From an uncultured Lachnobacterium sp. (GTDB lineage: Bacteria; Bacillota; Clostridia; Lachnospirales; Lachnospiraceae): a stretch of DNA of 10,357 nucleotides. A model generated the notes under the pieces. The model did no database searches and was not told the DNA's origin. It was given only the letters and a program-made list of their open reading frames with translations. Of this stretch, positions 1 through 6,671 are shown piece by piece (positions within the stretch are counted from its first letter, which is position 1; every line of letters begins with the position of its first letter). The DNA is taken from assembly GCA_945971355.1 (NCBI GenBank), contig CAMFPD010000066.1:1-10357 (forward strand), read 5' to 3'. The position numbers and the translations under genes are program-made.

Positions 1-24
1 CAGGGGTGGAGTGTACCCAGGTTT

Positions 25-54
25 AAAAGCTGTATCTTCGGATACAGCTTTTTC
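25..54 (+). terminator. Rho-independent terminator of the gene upstream of the window
   Basis: A perfect 12-bp stem (25-36 with 41-52) is closed by a cUUCGg tetraloop, an exceptionally stable loop. The 3' arm runs into a short T tract (49-53). It marks the end of a plus-strand gene lying left of the window and separates it from the hydrogenase maturation genes. The A-run on the 5' side could give weak termination in the other direction too. Confidence 0.9.
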
Positions 55-145
55 TTATATGGTGGTAGTAGATTTGTAATTTTCTGTATGGCAAAAGTAA
101 GCCGGTTTGTATATATGGATATAAGAAACTAATGGGAGGATATAG

Positions 146-409
146 ATGGAAACAAGGGTAGCTTTGATTGGAATAATAGTGGAAAAGCCTGAATCGGTGG
201 AAACATTGAATCAGATTTTACACGAGAATGGGAAATACATAATTGGAAGAATGGGTATCCCATATCAGAAACGAGGTGTAAATATCATAAGTATAGCAAT
301 AGATGCACCTCAGGATGTGATAAATACAGTGACAGGCAAAATAGGGCGTCTTGATGGAGTTACAGCAAAGACGGTTTACTCAAATGTGTATGGAACAGAG
401 GAGGGATAA
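146..409 (+). CDS. TM1266-family putative regulator of the [FeFe]-hydrogenase system
   Basis: This 87-residue protein resembles the TM1266 family, small ACT/NikR-C-like ferredoxin-fold proteins found next to hydrogenase maturation genes and annotated as putative regulators. Visible signs are the N-terminal strand VALIGIIVE, a helix with Glu/Asn (about 16-29), the family-typical G-R-M-G-I-P-Y stretch (34-40), a third strand (IISIAID, 47-53), a second helix, and the GKIGRLDGV turn (64-72) before the last strand. There is no DNA-binding domain, so any regulatory role would be through ligand binding or partner proteins; the function is unproven. The start has a good site (GGGAGGA, 134-140, five bases upstream). 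Its stop overlaps the hydE start (TAATG), so the two are translationally coupled. I see no convincing sigma-A promoter in the 90 bases before it. Confidence 0.85.
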   Translation: METRVALIGIIVEKPESVETLNQILHENGKYIIGRMGIPYQKRGVNIISIAIDAPQDVINTVTGKIGRLDGVTAKTVYSNVYGTEEG

Positions 410-1458
410 TGGGGAATATAAGAGAGATAGTAGATAAAGTAAAGCGAAGGCAGGATATCACCTTAGAGGAGTTTAGAATGATAATGGAGACAGCTTCTAA
501 GGAGGAGATGGACTACCTTGCGTCAACAGCAAGGGAAGTTACAGATTCAATATATGGTAAAAATGTATACGTGAGAGGCCTTATAGAATTTACAAATTTT
601 TGCAGAAATGACTGCTATTACTGTGGAATAAGACGCAGTAACAAGGAGGCCGAACGATACAGACTTACTGAAGAACAGATAATGGAATGCTGTCAGATGG
701 GATACGAACTGGGATTTAGAACATTTGTGTTACAAGGAGGAGAGGATCCATATTTCACAGATGACAGGATTTGTAAGCTTATAAAGAAAATAAAAAAAAT
801 ATATGAGGATTGTGCTATAACCCTGTCAATCGGAGAGAAAAGCAGAGCAAGCTACGAGAGGTATTTTGAGGCAGGTGCAGACAGATATTTGCTCAGACAT
901 GAAACAGCAAATGAGTGTCATTATAGAAAACTGCATCCGGCAGAGCTCTCCTTAGAAAATAGGAAAAGATGCCTGTGGAATCTGAAAGAAATTGGATACC
1001 AGGTAGGTGCAGGATTTATGGTGGGGTCACCAGGACAGACAATGGAAACATTGTACGAGGATATTAGATTTATAAAAGAGCTTCAACCTCATATGGTTGG
1101 AATAGGTCCCTTCATACCACAGCACAGTACACCATTTAAAGGAGAAAAGGCAGGAACTCTGGAAGAAACCTTGAAGCTTTTATCAATCATAAGACTTATT
1201 CATCCCAAGGTATTGCTTCCAGCCACAACCGCTCTTGGAACAATGCATCCAATGGGAAGGGAAAAAGGAATATTAGCAGGTGCAAATGTTGTAATGCCGA
1301 ATTTATCACCAGTAAGCGTTAGAAAAAAGTATGAATTGTATGACAACAAGATATGTACTGGAGACGAGGCAGCAGAGTGCAAAAATTGTCTGCAGAGCAG
1401 GATGGAAAAGATTGGCTACACAATCCCTGTAGATAGAGGTGATTCACAATTACCATGA
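409..1458 (+). CDS. hydE: [FeFe]-hydrogenase H-cluster maturase HydE (radical SAM)
   Basis: HydE is a cytosolic radical-SAM enzyme needed to build the diiron subcluster of [FeFe]-hydrogenase; in the current model it acts on the Fe(CO)2(CN)-cysteine product of HydG. The 349-residue length is normal. The radical-SAM cluster motif CX3CX2C is at Cys65, Cys69 and Cys72, after a strand ending IEFTNF. The SAM-contacting GGED motif is at 110-113. A second, non-essential cluster site seen in some HydE proteins (CX7CX2C in Thermotoga maritima) is complete here at Cys316, Cys324 and Cys327. PATTALGT and NVVMPNLSP (near 271-301) fit the C-terminal barrel shared with BioB/PylB relatives. It starts on the last base of the preceding stop codon. 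PylB and BioB are the main look-alikes, but the neighbouring hydG and hydF settle the assignment. Confidence 0.95.
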   Translation: MGNIREIVDKVKRRQDITLEEFRMIMETASKEEMDYLASTAREVTDSIYGKNVYVRGLIEFTNFCRNDCYYCGIRRSNKEAERYRLTEEQIMECCQMGYELGFRTFVLQGGEDPYFTDDRICKLIKKIKKIYEDCAITLSIGEKSRASYERYFEAGADRYLLRHETANECHYRKLHPAELSLENRKRCLWNLKEIGYQVGAGFMVGSPGQTMETLYEDIRFIKELQPHMVGIGPFIPQHSTPFKGEKAGTLEETLKLLSIIRLIHPKVLLPATTALGTMHPMGREKGILAGANVVMPNLSPVSVRKKYELYDNKICTGDEAAECKNCLQSRMEKIGYTIPVDRGDSQLP

Positions 1459-1508
1459 AACAATAAAAAAATACGTGAGTAAGTAAATAAATTGACAACT
1501 GAAAAACG

Positions 1509-1515
1509 AAAGGAG
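1509..1515 (+). promoter_or_regulatory. hydG: Ribosome binding site fixing the hydG start
   Basis: AAAGGAG lies nine bases before the ATG at 1525. An in-frame TTG at 1492 would add 11 residues but has no such site upstream, so the ATG is preferred. Confidence 0.8.
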
Positions 1516-1524
1516 ATAGAAAAT

Positions 1525-2958
1525 ATGTACGATGTAAAATCATTAAAAGCAGATGAGTTTATCTCAGATGAGGAGATAAGAGAGACTCTTGCATATGCAG
1601 ACGCAAATAAGGATAACATGGAGGTTATCGATGCAATTATTGCAAAGGCAAAGGAGAGAAAAGGATTGACACACCGGGAGGCATCAGTTCTTCTCGCCTG
1701 TGAAAACCAGGAAAAATTAAATGAAGTCTATGAGCTTGCCCGCCAGATTAAGAAAGACTACTACGGAAACCGAATTGTGCTGTTTGCACCATTATATTTA
1801 TCGAATTACTGTGTAAATGGCTGCGTATACTGTCCTTATCATGCCAAGAATAAACATATACCACGTAAGAAGCTAACACAGGAGGAAATACGCCAGGAAG
1901 TAATTGCACTTCAGGATATGGGACACAAAAGACTTGCTATTGAGGCAGGGGAGGACCCGGTTAATAATCCACTGGAGTACATACTTGAAAGTATCAGGAC
2001 AATTTACAGCATACAGCATAAAAATGGCTCAATCAGAAGAGTAAATGTAAATATCGCTGCAACAACAGTGGAAAATTACAGAAAGCTAAAGGAAGCAGGA
2101 ATTGGAACCTATATACTTTTTCAGGAAACATACAACAGAAAGAGTTATGAAGAACTTCATCCAACGGGACCGAAGCATGATTATGCATGGCACACAGAGG
2201 CTATGGATAGAGCGATGGAAGGTGGAATTGATGATGTGGGACTTGGTGTATTGTTTGGACTGGAACAGTACAGGTATGAGTTTGCAGGAATACTCATGCA
2301 TGCAGAACACTTAGAAGCAGTCCATGGAGTGGGACCACACACAATCAGCGTACCACGAGTACGACCGGCAGATGACATCAATCCAGACGAGTTCGATAAT
2401 GGAATTTCAGATGAGATATTTGAAAAAATAGTAGCACTTATACGTGTGTCAGTGCCATATACAGGTATGATTATATCTACAAGAGAATCGCAGAAGGTAA
2501 GAGAAAAGGTATTAGAGCTTGGTATCTCACAGATTTCAGGAGGTTCAAGAACGTCAGTTGGAGGATACGCAGAGGATAAAGACAGAGAGGAAATAAGCAG
2601 AGATGAGGATACATCTCAGTTTGACGTCAGTGACAACAGAACCCTTGACGAGATTGTAAAATGGCTTATTGATATGGACTATATTCCTTCATTCTGTACA
2701 GCATGCTACAGAGAGGGCAGAACTGGTGACAGATTTATGGCATTGTGCAAGAGTATGCAGATATTAAATTGTTGCCATCCGAATGCTTTAATGACACTAA
2801 AGGAATATTTGGAGGACTATGCAGCTCCAGAGACAAAAGAGGCTGGTATGAAGCTTATTGAACGTGAAATTGAAAATATCACAAATCCAAAGGTTAAGCA
2901 GACCTGCTATGACCATATTCATGACATTGCCGACGGTATGCGTGATTTCCGTTTCTAA
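1525..2958 (+). CDS. hydG: [FeFe]-hydrogenase H-cluster maturase HydG (tyrosine lyase)
   Basis: HydG is a radical-SAM tyrosine lyase that cleaves tyrosine to p-cresol and dehydroglycine and turns the latter into CO and cyanide bound to an iron, the precursor of the H-cluster. From the ATG at 1525 the protein has 477 residues, the usual length. The N-terminal SAM cluster motif CX3CX2C is at Cys96, Cys100 and Cys103, and a GED motif is at 142-144. The C-terminal auxiliary cluster motif CX2CX22C is complete at Cys391, Cys394 and Cys417, within the family-typical SFCTACYREGRTGDRFM and CHPNAL stretches; this C-terminal domain distinguishes HydG from the thiamine enzyme ThiH. It sits 66 bases after hydE with no terminator or clear promoter between, consistent with one operon. 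Confidence 0.96.
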   Translation: MYDVKSLKADEFISDEEIRETLAYADANKDNMEVIDAIIAKAKERKGLTHREASVLLACENQEKLNEVYELARQIKKDYYGNRIVLFAPLYLSNYCVNGCVYCPYHAKNKHIPRKKLTQEEIRQEVIALQDMGHKRLAIEAGEDPVNNPLEYILESIRTIYSIQHKNGSIRRVNVNIAATTVENYRKLKEAGIGTYILFQETYNRKSYEELHPTGPKHDYAWHTEAMDRAMEGGIDDVGLGVLFGLEQYRYEFAGILMHAEHLEAVHGVGPHTISVPRVRPADDINPDEFDNGISDEIFEKIVALIRVSVPYTGMIISTRESQKVREKVLELGISQISGGSRTSVGGYAEDKDREEISRDEDTSQFDVSDNRTLDEIVKWLIDMDYIPSFCTACYREGRTGDRFMALCKSMQILNCCHPNALMTLKEYLEDYAAPETKEAGMKLIEREIENITNPKVKQTCYDHIHDIADGMRDFRF

Positions 2959-3005
2959 ATTTGTTATATGCCGAGAGTAAATACCGGTATAAAGAGCTGG
3001 GAAAA

Positions 3006-3098
3006 TGAAGTGATAATGAGGCATAAAAAGTCAGAAGTGATGAAGTAATAATGAGACATAAAATGCCAGAAATGATGAATGATTATTGAGAAATCAAA
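3006..3098. repeat. 35-bp tandem direct repeat between hydG and hydF
   Basis: Copy 1 (3006-3040) and copy 2 (3041-3075) are exactly 35 bases each and match at 30 of 35 positions. A decayed third copy begins at 3076 (TGAA...) and fades near 3098, just before the hydF ribosome binding site. The segment before 3006 shows weak resemblance that may be an older copy. The repeats contain stop codons and are not coding. They have no inverted symmetry and no spacer/repeat alternation, so this is not a CRISPR array. Function is unknown. Confidence 0.8.
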
Positions 3099-3110
3099 GA
3101 AAGGGAGAAT

Positions 3111-4379
3111 ATGTCAACGCTTAATGAGACACCAAGCAGCAACAGACTGCACATAGGGATATTTGGGAAAACGAATAGCGGAAAATCATCCTTTATAAAT
3201 GCAATTACGGGACAGAGTGTATCTATCGTGGCAAACGTTGCTGGAACAACCACTGATCCAGTGTATAAGCCAATGGAAATTCATCCACTGGGGCCTTGCG
3301 TGATAATAGACACAGCAGGATTTGATGATGAGTCAGAGCTTGGAGCGGCAAGGATTGAAAAGACAAAGCTTGCAGCGGAGAAGACGGATATAGCAATAAT
3401 GGTGGTAGAAGGATGTGACACCATTGAAAATCTGTCCACTGAGATTAAGTGGTGTGACCATTTTAGAGACAAAAAGACACCAGTAGTATTTGTGGTGAAT
3501 AAGGCTGATTTGTATCCGGAGGAAAGCCAGAGCCTTGCAGAAAAATTGAGGGAAGAAACAAAAAGTGAAGTAATCGTAATGAGCTGTGCAAAGCCACAGG
3601 CCGAAGGTGAAACTGGATCCGTAAAGGCAGAGCTTAGGATTGATGATGAAGTATCAAAGGTAAAATCAGTTATAGCCAGATTGATGCCGGAGGATTTTGG
3701 TGCAGAGTATATTACTGGAGATTTGGCAGACGAGGGAGATTTGGTGCTTCTAGTTATGCCACAGGATATACAGGCACCCAAGGGGCGACTCATACTTCCA
3801 CAGGTACAGACATTAAGAGAGCTTTTGGACAAAAAATGTCTGGTGATGAGTGTGACAACAGACAAGCTCACTGCGGTGCTAGATAAGCTCGTTGAACCTC
3901 CAAAACTTATAATCACGGATTCCCAGGTGTTTGATTTTGTATACAAGAACAAACCTAAGGAGAGTATGCTTACGTCATTTTCTGTGCTGTTTGCAGCATA
4001 TAAAGGTGATTTACCTTATTATATGGAAGGAGCGAAGGCTATAGATGGACTTACAGAGGAGTCCAGGGTGCTTATTGCAGAGTGTTGTACTCATGCACCT
4101 CTCACAGAGGATATTGGAAGAGTGAAAATTCCTAGTATGCTTAGAAAACGAGTGGGGGCTGGGCTTCAGGTGGATATAGTAAGTGGAACAGATTTTCCAG
4201 ATGATCCAAGCCAGTATGATCTGATAATTCAGTGTGGAGCATGCATGTTTAACAGGAAGTATGTGCTTTCGCGAATAGACAAAGCAAAGGCTCACAGGGT
4301 TCCTATGACAAATTATGGCGTGACAATTGCCCACGTGACAGGAATATTGGATAAAATATCCACAGGTTATAGTAGATAA
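3111..4379 (+). CDS. hydF: [FeFe]-hydrogenase H-cluster maturation GTPase HydF
   Basis: HydF is the scaffold GTPase that receives the HydE/HydG products, carries the diiron precursor on a [4Fe-4S] cluster and hands it to apo-hydrogenase. The 422-residue protein has the usual three parts. The N-terminal GTPase domain shows G1 at 19-26 (GKTNSGKS), a threonine run for G2 (46-48), G3 DTAG at 67-70 and G4 NKAD at 130-133. A dimerisation domain follows, then the C-terminal cluster domain. There the family motif CXH...HCXXC appears as Cys326-Thr-His328 and Cys375/Cys378, but the residue before Cys375 is Gln374, not His. The ribosome site (GGGAG, 3103-3107) is only three bases from the ATG, which is tight. 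A repeat array lies just upstream. Identification is secure; the effect of the Gln is unknown. Confidence 0.95.
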   Translation: MSTLNETPSSNRLHIGIFGKTNSGKSSFINAITGQSVSIVANVAGTTTDPVYKPMEIHPLGPCVIIDTAGFDDESELGAARIEKTKLAAEKTDIAIMVVEGCDTIENLSTEIKWCDHFRDKKTPVVFVVNKADLYPEESQSLAEKLREETKSEVIVMSCAKPQAEGETGSVKAELRIDDEVSKVKSVIARLMPEDFGAEYITGDLADEGDLVLLVMPQDIQAPKGRLILPQVQTLRELLDKKCLVMSVTTDKLTAVLDKLVEPPKLIITDSQVFDFVYKNKPKESMLTSFSVLFAAYKGDLPYYMEGAKAIDGLTEESRVLIAECCTHAPLTEDIGRVKIPSMLRKRVGAGLQVDIVSGTDFPDDPSQYDLIIQCGACMFNRKYVLSRIDKAKAHRVPMTNYGVTIAHVTGILDKISTGYSR

Positions 4380-4446
4380 TCCCTTGTAACTGAGAAGAAA
4401 GTTAGTTATAATTTATAGGACTAAGGATGAAAGTTAGGGGATAAAA

Positions 4447-4896
4447 ATGAAACCAAGCCATAGAAAAGACGTAATAATAGCCAGAATCATATTTGCATTC
4501 ATGTGTCTGGCATTAGTGGTAATTATAACAGCCGTAATAATGATTGTATCATCTCATAGAAAAGCGGCGAAGCTGGAAGAAGAATTGCAGCAGCTTCAGG
4601 AAGAGACAAAGCAACAGGAAGAGCAGGTGGATCAGAATACAGAGGATTCTAGTTACGTGGTTTCACCACCAGTGGAGGAGCCTGTTATGGAAGTATACGT
4701 TAGAGCTACTGCAAATGTAAACCTCAGAACAGAAGCAAGTACAGAGTCAGAAGTCATACTTACGATTGAGAGTGGAACAGAGATGGTTTTAGTGAGTGAG
4801 GAGAACGGATGGGCCCTCGTGTCATATGATGGACAAACAGGATATGTCAGCGCTGACTTTATCGAGAATGTAGAAGCTGAGGAACAAGCAAATTAG
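4447..4896 (+). CDS. Membrane-anchored SH3b-domain protein
   Basis: This 149-residue protein has a short positively charged N-terminus, one transmembrane helix (about 9-34), a Glu/Gln-rich coiled-coil-like stretch (about 38-62), an acidic/proline linker, and a C-terminal bacterial SH3 (SH3b) domain (about 84-142). Conserved SH3b signs are VNLRTEAS (91-98), the Gly110 turn, GW (121-122) and the TGYV strand (131-134). Bacterial SH3 domains usually bind cell-wall peptides, so a wall-facing role is likely, but the ligand is not predictable. The topology is probably cytoplasmic N-terminus with the domain outside. The ribosome site is AGGGG (4436-4440), six bases from the ATG. It lies 67 bases after hydF with no terminator between and ends at a strong terminator, so it may be read through from the maturation genes. 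No direct link to hydrogenase assembly is known to me. Confidence 0.85.
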   Translation: MKPSHRKDVIIARIIFAFMCLALVVIITAVIMIVSSHRKAAKLEEELQQLQEETKQQEEQVDQNTEDSSYVVSPPVEEPVMEVYVRATANVNLRTEASTESEVILTIESGTEMVLVSEENGWALVSYDGQTGYVSADFIENVEAEEQAN

Positions 4897-4903
4897 TTTT
4901 TTG

Positions 4904-4960
4904 ACCCCGGACATAGGTGGTGGCAGAGATGTCGCAGTGCCAGATGGACCGGGGTTTTCT
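4904..4960 (+). terminator. Rho-independent terminator after the SH3b gene
   Basis: An outer 7-bp GC-rich stem (ACCCCGG at 4904-4910 with CCGGGGT at 4949-4955) runs into TTTTCT. Inside it is a second small stem (TGGCA 4921-4925 with TGCCA 4938-4942), giving a branched or bulged hairpin larger than a simple terminator. T-rich sequence also flanks the left side, but mainly as transcribed T before the stem. It probably ends the transcript that includes the SH3b gene. Confidence 0.8.
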
Positions 4961-5014
4961 GTTGAAATGCATCCCAAGAGGCTATCGGTGACAGGTTATG
5001 TTGAATACTGGAAA

Positions 5015-5044
5015 TTGGCAGCAGCAGTTATCCTTGTGTAAAAT
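5015..5044 (+). promoter_or_regulatory. Candidate sigma-A promoter for the EamA permease gene
   Basis: TTGGCA (5015-5020) matches the -35 consensus at five of six positions, and TAAAAT (5039-5044) the -10 at five of six, with an 18-base spacer. If used, transcription starts near 5051 and the whole 38-bp repeat array becomes a leader of about 190 bases. Predicted from sequence only. Confidence 0.4.
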
Positions 5045-5047
5045 GAC

Positions 5048-5199
5048 ATCAGTACACAGAATGATGCAGGACAATAAAAAAATATATCAGCACACAGAAT
5101 GATGCAGGACAATAAAAAAATATATCAGCGCACAGAATGATGTAGGATAATAAAAAAATATATCAGCGCACAGATTGATGCAGGATAATAACAAAATCA
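5048..5199. repeat. Four-copy 38-bp tandem direct repeat upstream of the EamA permease
   Basis: Copies begin at 5048, 5086, 5124 and 5162, each starting ATCAG, with an exact 38-base period. Copies 1 and 2 differ at one base, 2 and 3 at three, and 3 and 4 at five, the last being most decayed at its right end. Each unit holds CAGAATGATG (last copy CAGATTGATG) and an A-rich run. It is not coding and has no spacers, so it is not a CRISPR array. The rest of the 342-base gap between genes (4897-5238) holds the terminator, a candidate promoter and nothing else I can name. Confidence 0.9.
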
Positions 5200-5238
5200 T
5201 GTTCAGAATACGAAAATAAAACGAGGAAAAGAAATAAA

Positions 5239-6081
5239 ATGACAGGAATAATATACATATGCATAGCAACACTTATGGTAGCACTTGCGCCAGTTTTGAT
5301 GAAAAAGGGAATTAAGAAAAGTAAGCCTGCAATAGGAGCGGCTTTTGCCACAACAACTCTCTCAGTTGTTTGTGTTTTTATGTTCAAAAATCAGCTGACA
5401 GGCTTCAATATATCTGCATTTGGAACGAAAACATGGATATATTTGCTGGTATCGGGTCTTTTGACTTCACTTTGTATTCTATTTTTATTCAAAAGTGCAC
5501 ATAATAGTGAAGTAATGCATTTTTTACCAATTATGAAATGCGATGGAGTAATAATAGTGATTACATCCTTTCTAATCTATAAAAACCAGCTTACAACAAA
5601 TCAGTGGATTATTATTGCAATGACAGTTGCAGGGGCAATACTTATGATAATTAGAGAAGGTGGGAAGAAGGGCTGGAAATGGCTTGGCTTTGCCCTTGTT
5701 TCAGTGCTGTGCTATAGTGCTTTTCAGATTATAGACAGCCATTATTTATCAGCTATAGATGGTGGCTTACTTATGGTTCTTCGCCTGATAATTGCAACTG
5801 TAATTATCTGGTGTGTTGCCATGACATCTGGTGGAGGAAACACAATTCGCTCAATGTCGTTTCTTGATGGTGTGATTCTTATATTAGCTGGTGCAGTTTT
5901 TGGTGTGAGCATGATTTTTTACTCAAAAGCATCAGTTACTGTAGGAAATCCGGAGCTTATGTATATTTATAAAGCTAATCTCTTTGTTTCAATGGTGCTT
6001 GCAACACTTTTCCTTGGGGAGAAAATCACACCAAAGAAACTTATAGGTGCATTATTGATTATTGTAGCACTATTTTTATGA
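5239..6081 (+). CDS. DMT-superfamily EamA-type membrane permease
   Basis: A 280-residue, very hydrophobic protein with about ten predicted membrane helices arranged as two halves, the layout and length of drug/metabolite transporter (EamA) permeases. The second half ends with the family-typical pattern of a helix, LGEKITPKKLIG (259-270) and a last helix that closes the protein without a tail. A Lys/Gly loop (139-147) separates the halves. The substrate cannot be read from the sequence; relatives export amino acids, metabolites or drugs. The ribosome site (GAGG, 5223-5226) is 12 bases from the ATG, longer than usual, so expression may be modest. It has its own candidate promoter and a repeat-bearing leader, and is followed by 139 bases with no clear terminator before the next preferred start. 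Confidence 0.85.
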   Translation: MTGIIYICIATLMVALAPVLMKKGIKKSKPAIGAAFATTTLSVVCVFMFKNQLTGFNISAFGTKTWIYLLVSGLLTSLCILFLFKSAHNSEVMHFLPIMKCDGVIIVITSFLIYKNQLTTNQWIIIAMTVAGAILMIIREGGKKGWKWLGFALVSVLCYSAFQIIDSHYLSAIDGGLLMVLRLIIATVIIWCVAMTSGGGNTIRSMSFLDGVILILAGAVFGVSMIFYSKASVTVGNPELMYIYKANLFVSMVLATLFLGEKITPKKLIGALLIIVALFL

Positions 6082-6122
6082 TTTAAATGTGTGATACAAA
6101 TTGCGCACTTAAATATGTGACA
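6082..6122. repeat. Imperfect direct repeat after the permease gene
   Basis: TTTAAATGTGTGATA (6082-6096) recurs as CTTAAATATGTGACA (6108-6122), 12 of 15 bases matching, 26 bases apart. The same segment can form a weak hairpin but has no T tract, so it is not a terminator. It could be a pair of regulator sites; this is speculative. Confidence 0.35.
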
Positions 6123-6189
6123 TGGTGAAAAATTTCCGGAGAGAAGCTCGAATAAGTATAGAAAATGAACATATTTTAAATATATGCAT

Positions 6190-6207
6190 ATCTTATATAG
6201 ATAAGAT
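6190..6207. repeat. Perfect 7-bp inverted repeat before the small Arg/Cys-tail gene
   Basis: ATCTTAT (6190-6196) and ATAAGAT (6201-6207) are perfect inverted repeats with a four-base spacer, ending four bases before the ribosome binding site at 6211. It could be an operator or a weak RNA hairpin; being AT-rich it could also arise by chance. Confidence 0.35.
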
Positions 6208-6210
6208 AAT

Positions 6211-6214
6211 GGAG
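6211..6214 (+). promoter_or_regulatory. Ribosome binding site deciding the start at 6221
   Basis: GGAG lies six bases before the ATG at 6221. The in-frame ATG codons at 6122 and 6209 have no comparable site, so the start at 6221 is preferred. Confidence 0.6.
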
Positions 6215-6220
6215 ATATTT

Positions 6221-6652
6221 ATGGAAGAAAAGGTTCCGTTTTATATGACTTACCCAATGCAAAATCTTTATTCGGCAGAGCTGGAGTACGAGAAGGACAT
6301 GGAGAGAGTAAGAGAGCTCTATCCCAAGGAAATATCATTTATTCAGGATGCGGTTGAAAAACACTGCGACAAATTAGAATATGAAGGAAGCCGAATATAT
6401 GACGAGGTGCCTGACACCATGATGATGCAGGCAGAGGTTGAGAAAATCCTCTCATCTCTCTCTCTGGATGACATGACGCAAGAAGCATCTGTACAAGAAC
6501 CACAAAAGAAGTTATACTTTGAGGCGGTGGCGCAATCATATCGACCTTGCAGAAGGGCAAATGATTATTTGTGCAGTGTAGTAAAAATTTTATTTGGGAA
6601 TGAAATATACAGGAGACGTTGTAGACACAGACGTTGTAGACGTTTCTGGTAA
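6221..6652 (+). CDS. Small hypothetical protein with Arg/Cys-rich C-terminal tail
   Basis: A 143-residue protein of unknown function, from the preferred ATG at 6221; a longer form from 6122 is open but has no ribosome site. It has an aromatic/Met-rich start (FYMTYPMQNLY, 7-17), an acidic helical body with charged patterns (DMERVRELYPKE, 26-37; DKLEYEGSRIYDE, 50-62), a Met cluster (67-69), a low-complexity linker, then a short amphipathic stretch (about 117-128). It ends RRRCRHRRCRRFW (131-143). I recall similar proteins with an Arg/Cys/aromatic end in Lachnospiraceae, without known function. The tail could bind nucleic acid, acidic lipids or a metal, but none of this is shown. The tail is encoded by a 15-bp tandem repeat. 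Nineteen bases separate its stop from the preferred start of the next gene, so the two are probably co-translated. Confidence 0.7.
   Translation: MEEKVPFYMTYPMQNLYSAELEYEKDMERVRELYPKEISFIQDAVEKHCDKLEYEGSRIYDEVPDTMMMQAEVEKILSSLSLDDMTQEASVQEPQKKLYFEAVAQSYRPCRRANDYLCSVVKILFGNEIYRRRCRHRRCRRFW
6614..6643. repeat. 15-bp tandem repeat encoding the Arg/Cys tail
   Basis: AGACGTTGTAGAC occurs at 6614-6626 and 6629-6641, exactly 15 bases apart. In the frame of the small protein it encodes RRCRH then RRCRR. The duplication is in frame and explains the regular spacing of the two cysteines. Confidence 0.8.
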
Positions 6653-6659
6653 AATAGAT

Positions 6660-6666
6660 AAGGCGG
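6660..6666 (+). promoter_or_regulatory. Ribosome binding site deciding the start at 6672
   Basis: AAGGCGG, one base off AAGGAGG, lies five bases before the ATG at 6672. The earlier in-frame TTG (6594) and ATG (6600) lack a spaced site and would put 26 or 24 odd residues before the membrane helix. Confidence 0.6.
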
Positions 6667-6671
6667 TTATT

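Noticed and set aside
1492..1524. TTG start for hydG giving 11 extra residues
   Set aside because: No ribosome site before it, whereas the ATG at 1525 has AAAGGAG nine bases upstream and gives the normal length.
2967..2991. Hairpin (TATGCCG with CGGTATA) after hydG
   Set aside because: Seven weak pairs, 11-base loop and no T tract, so not a terminator; could be a chance fold.
2961..2993. Possible promoter TTGTTA with TATAAA before hydF
   Set aside because: The 21-base spacer is too long for a sigma-A promoter.
3281..3952. 223-codon open frame on the minus strand
   Set aside because: It lies wholly inside hydF, has Ser/Thr-rich shadow composition and no ribosome site; hydF is certain here.
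5048..5199. CRISPR array
   Set aside because: Units abut with no unique spacers and no cas genes are nearby; it is a plain tandem repeat. The same applies to 3006-3098.
6122..6220. Longer start for the small Arg/Cys-tail protein
   Set aside because: No ribosome site near 6122, and the extra residues do not resemble the rest; 6221 has GGAG six bases upstream. Not excluded.
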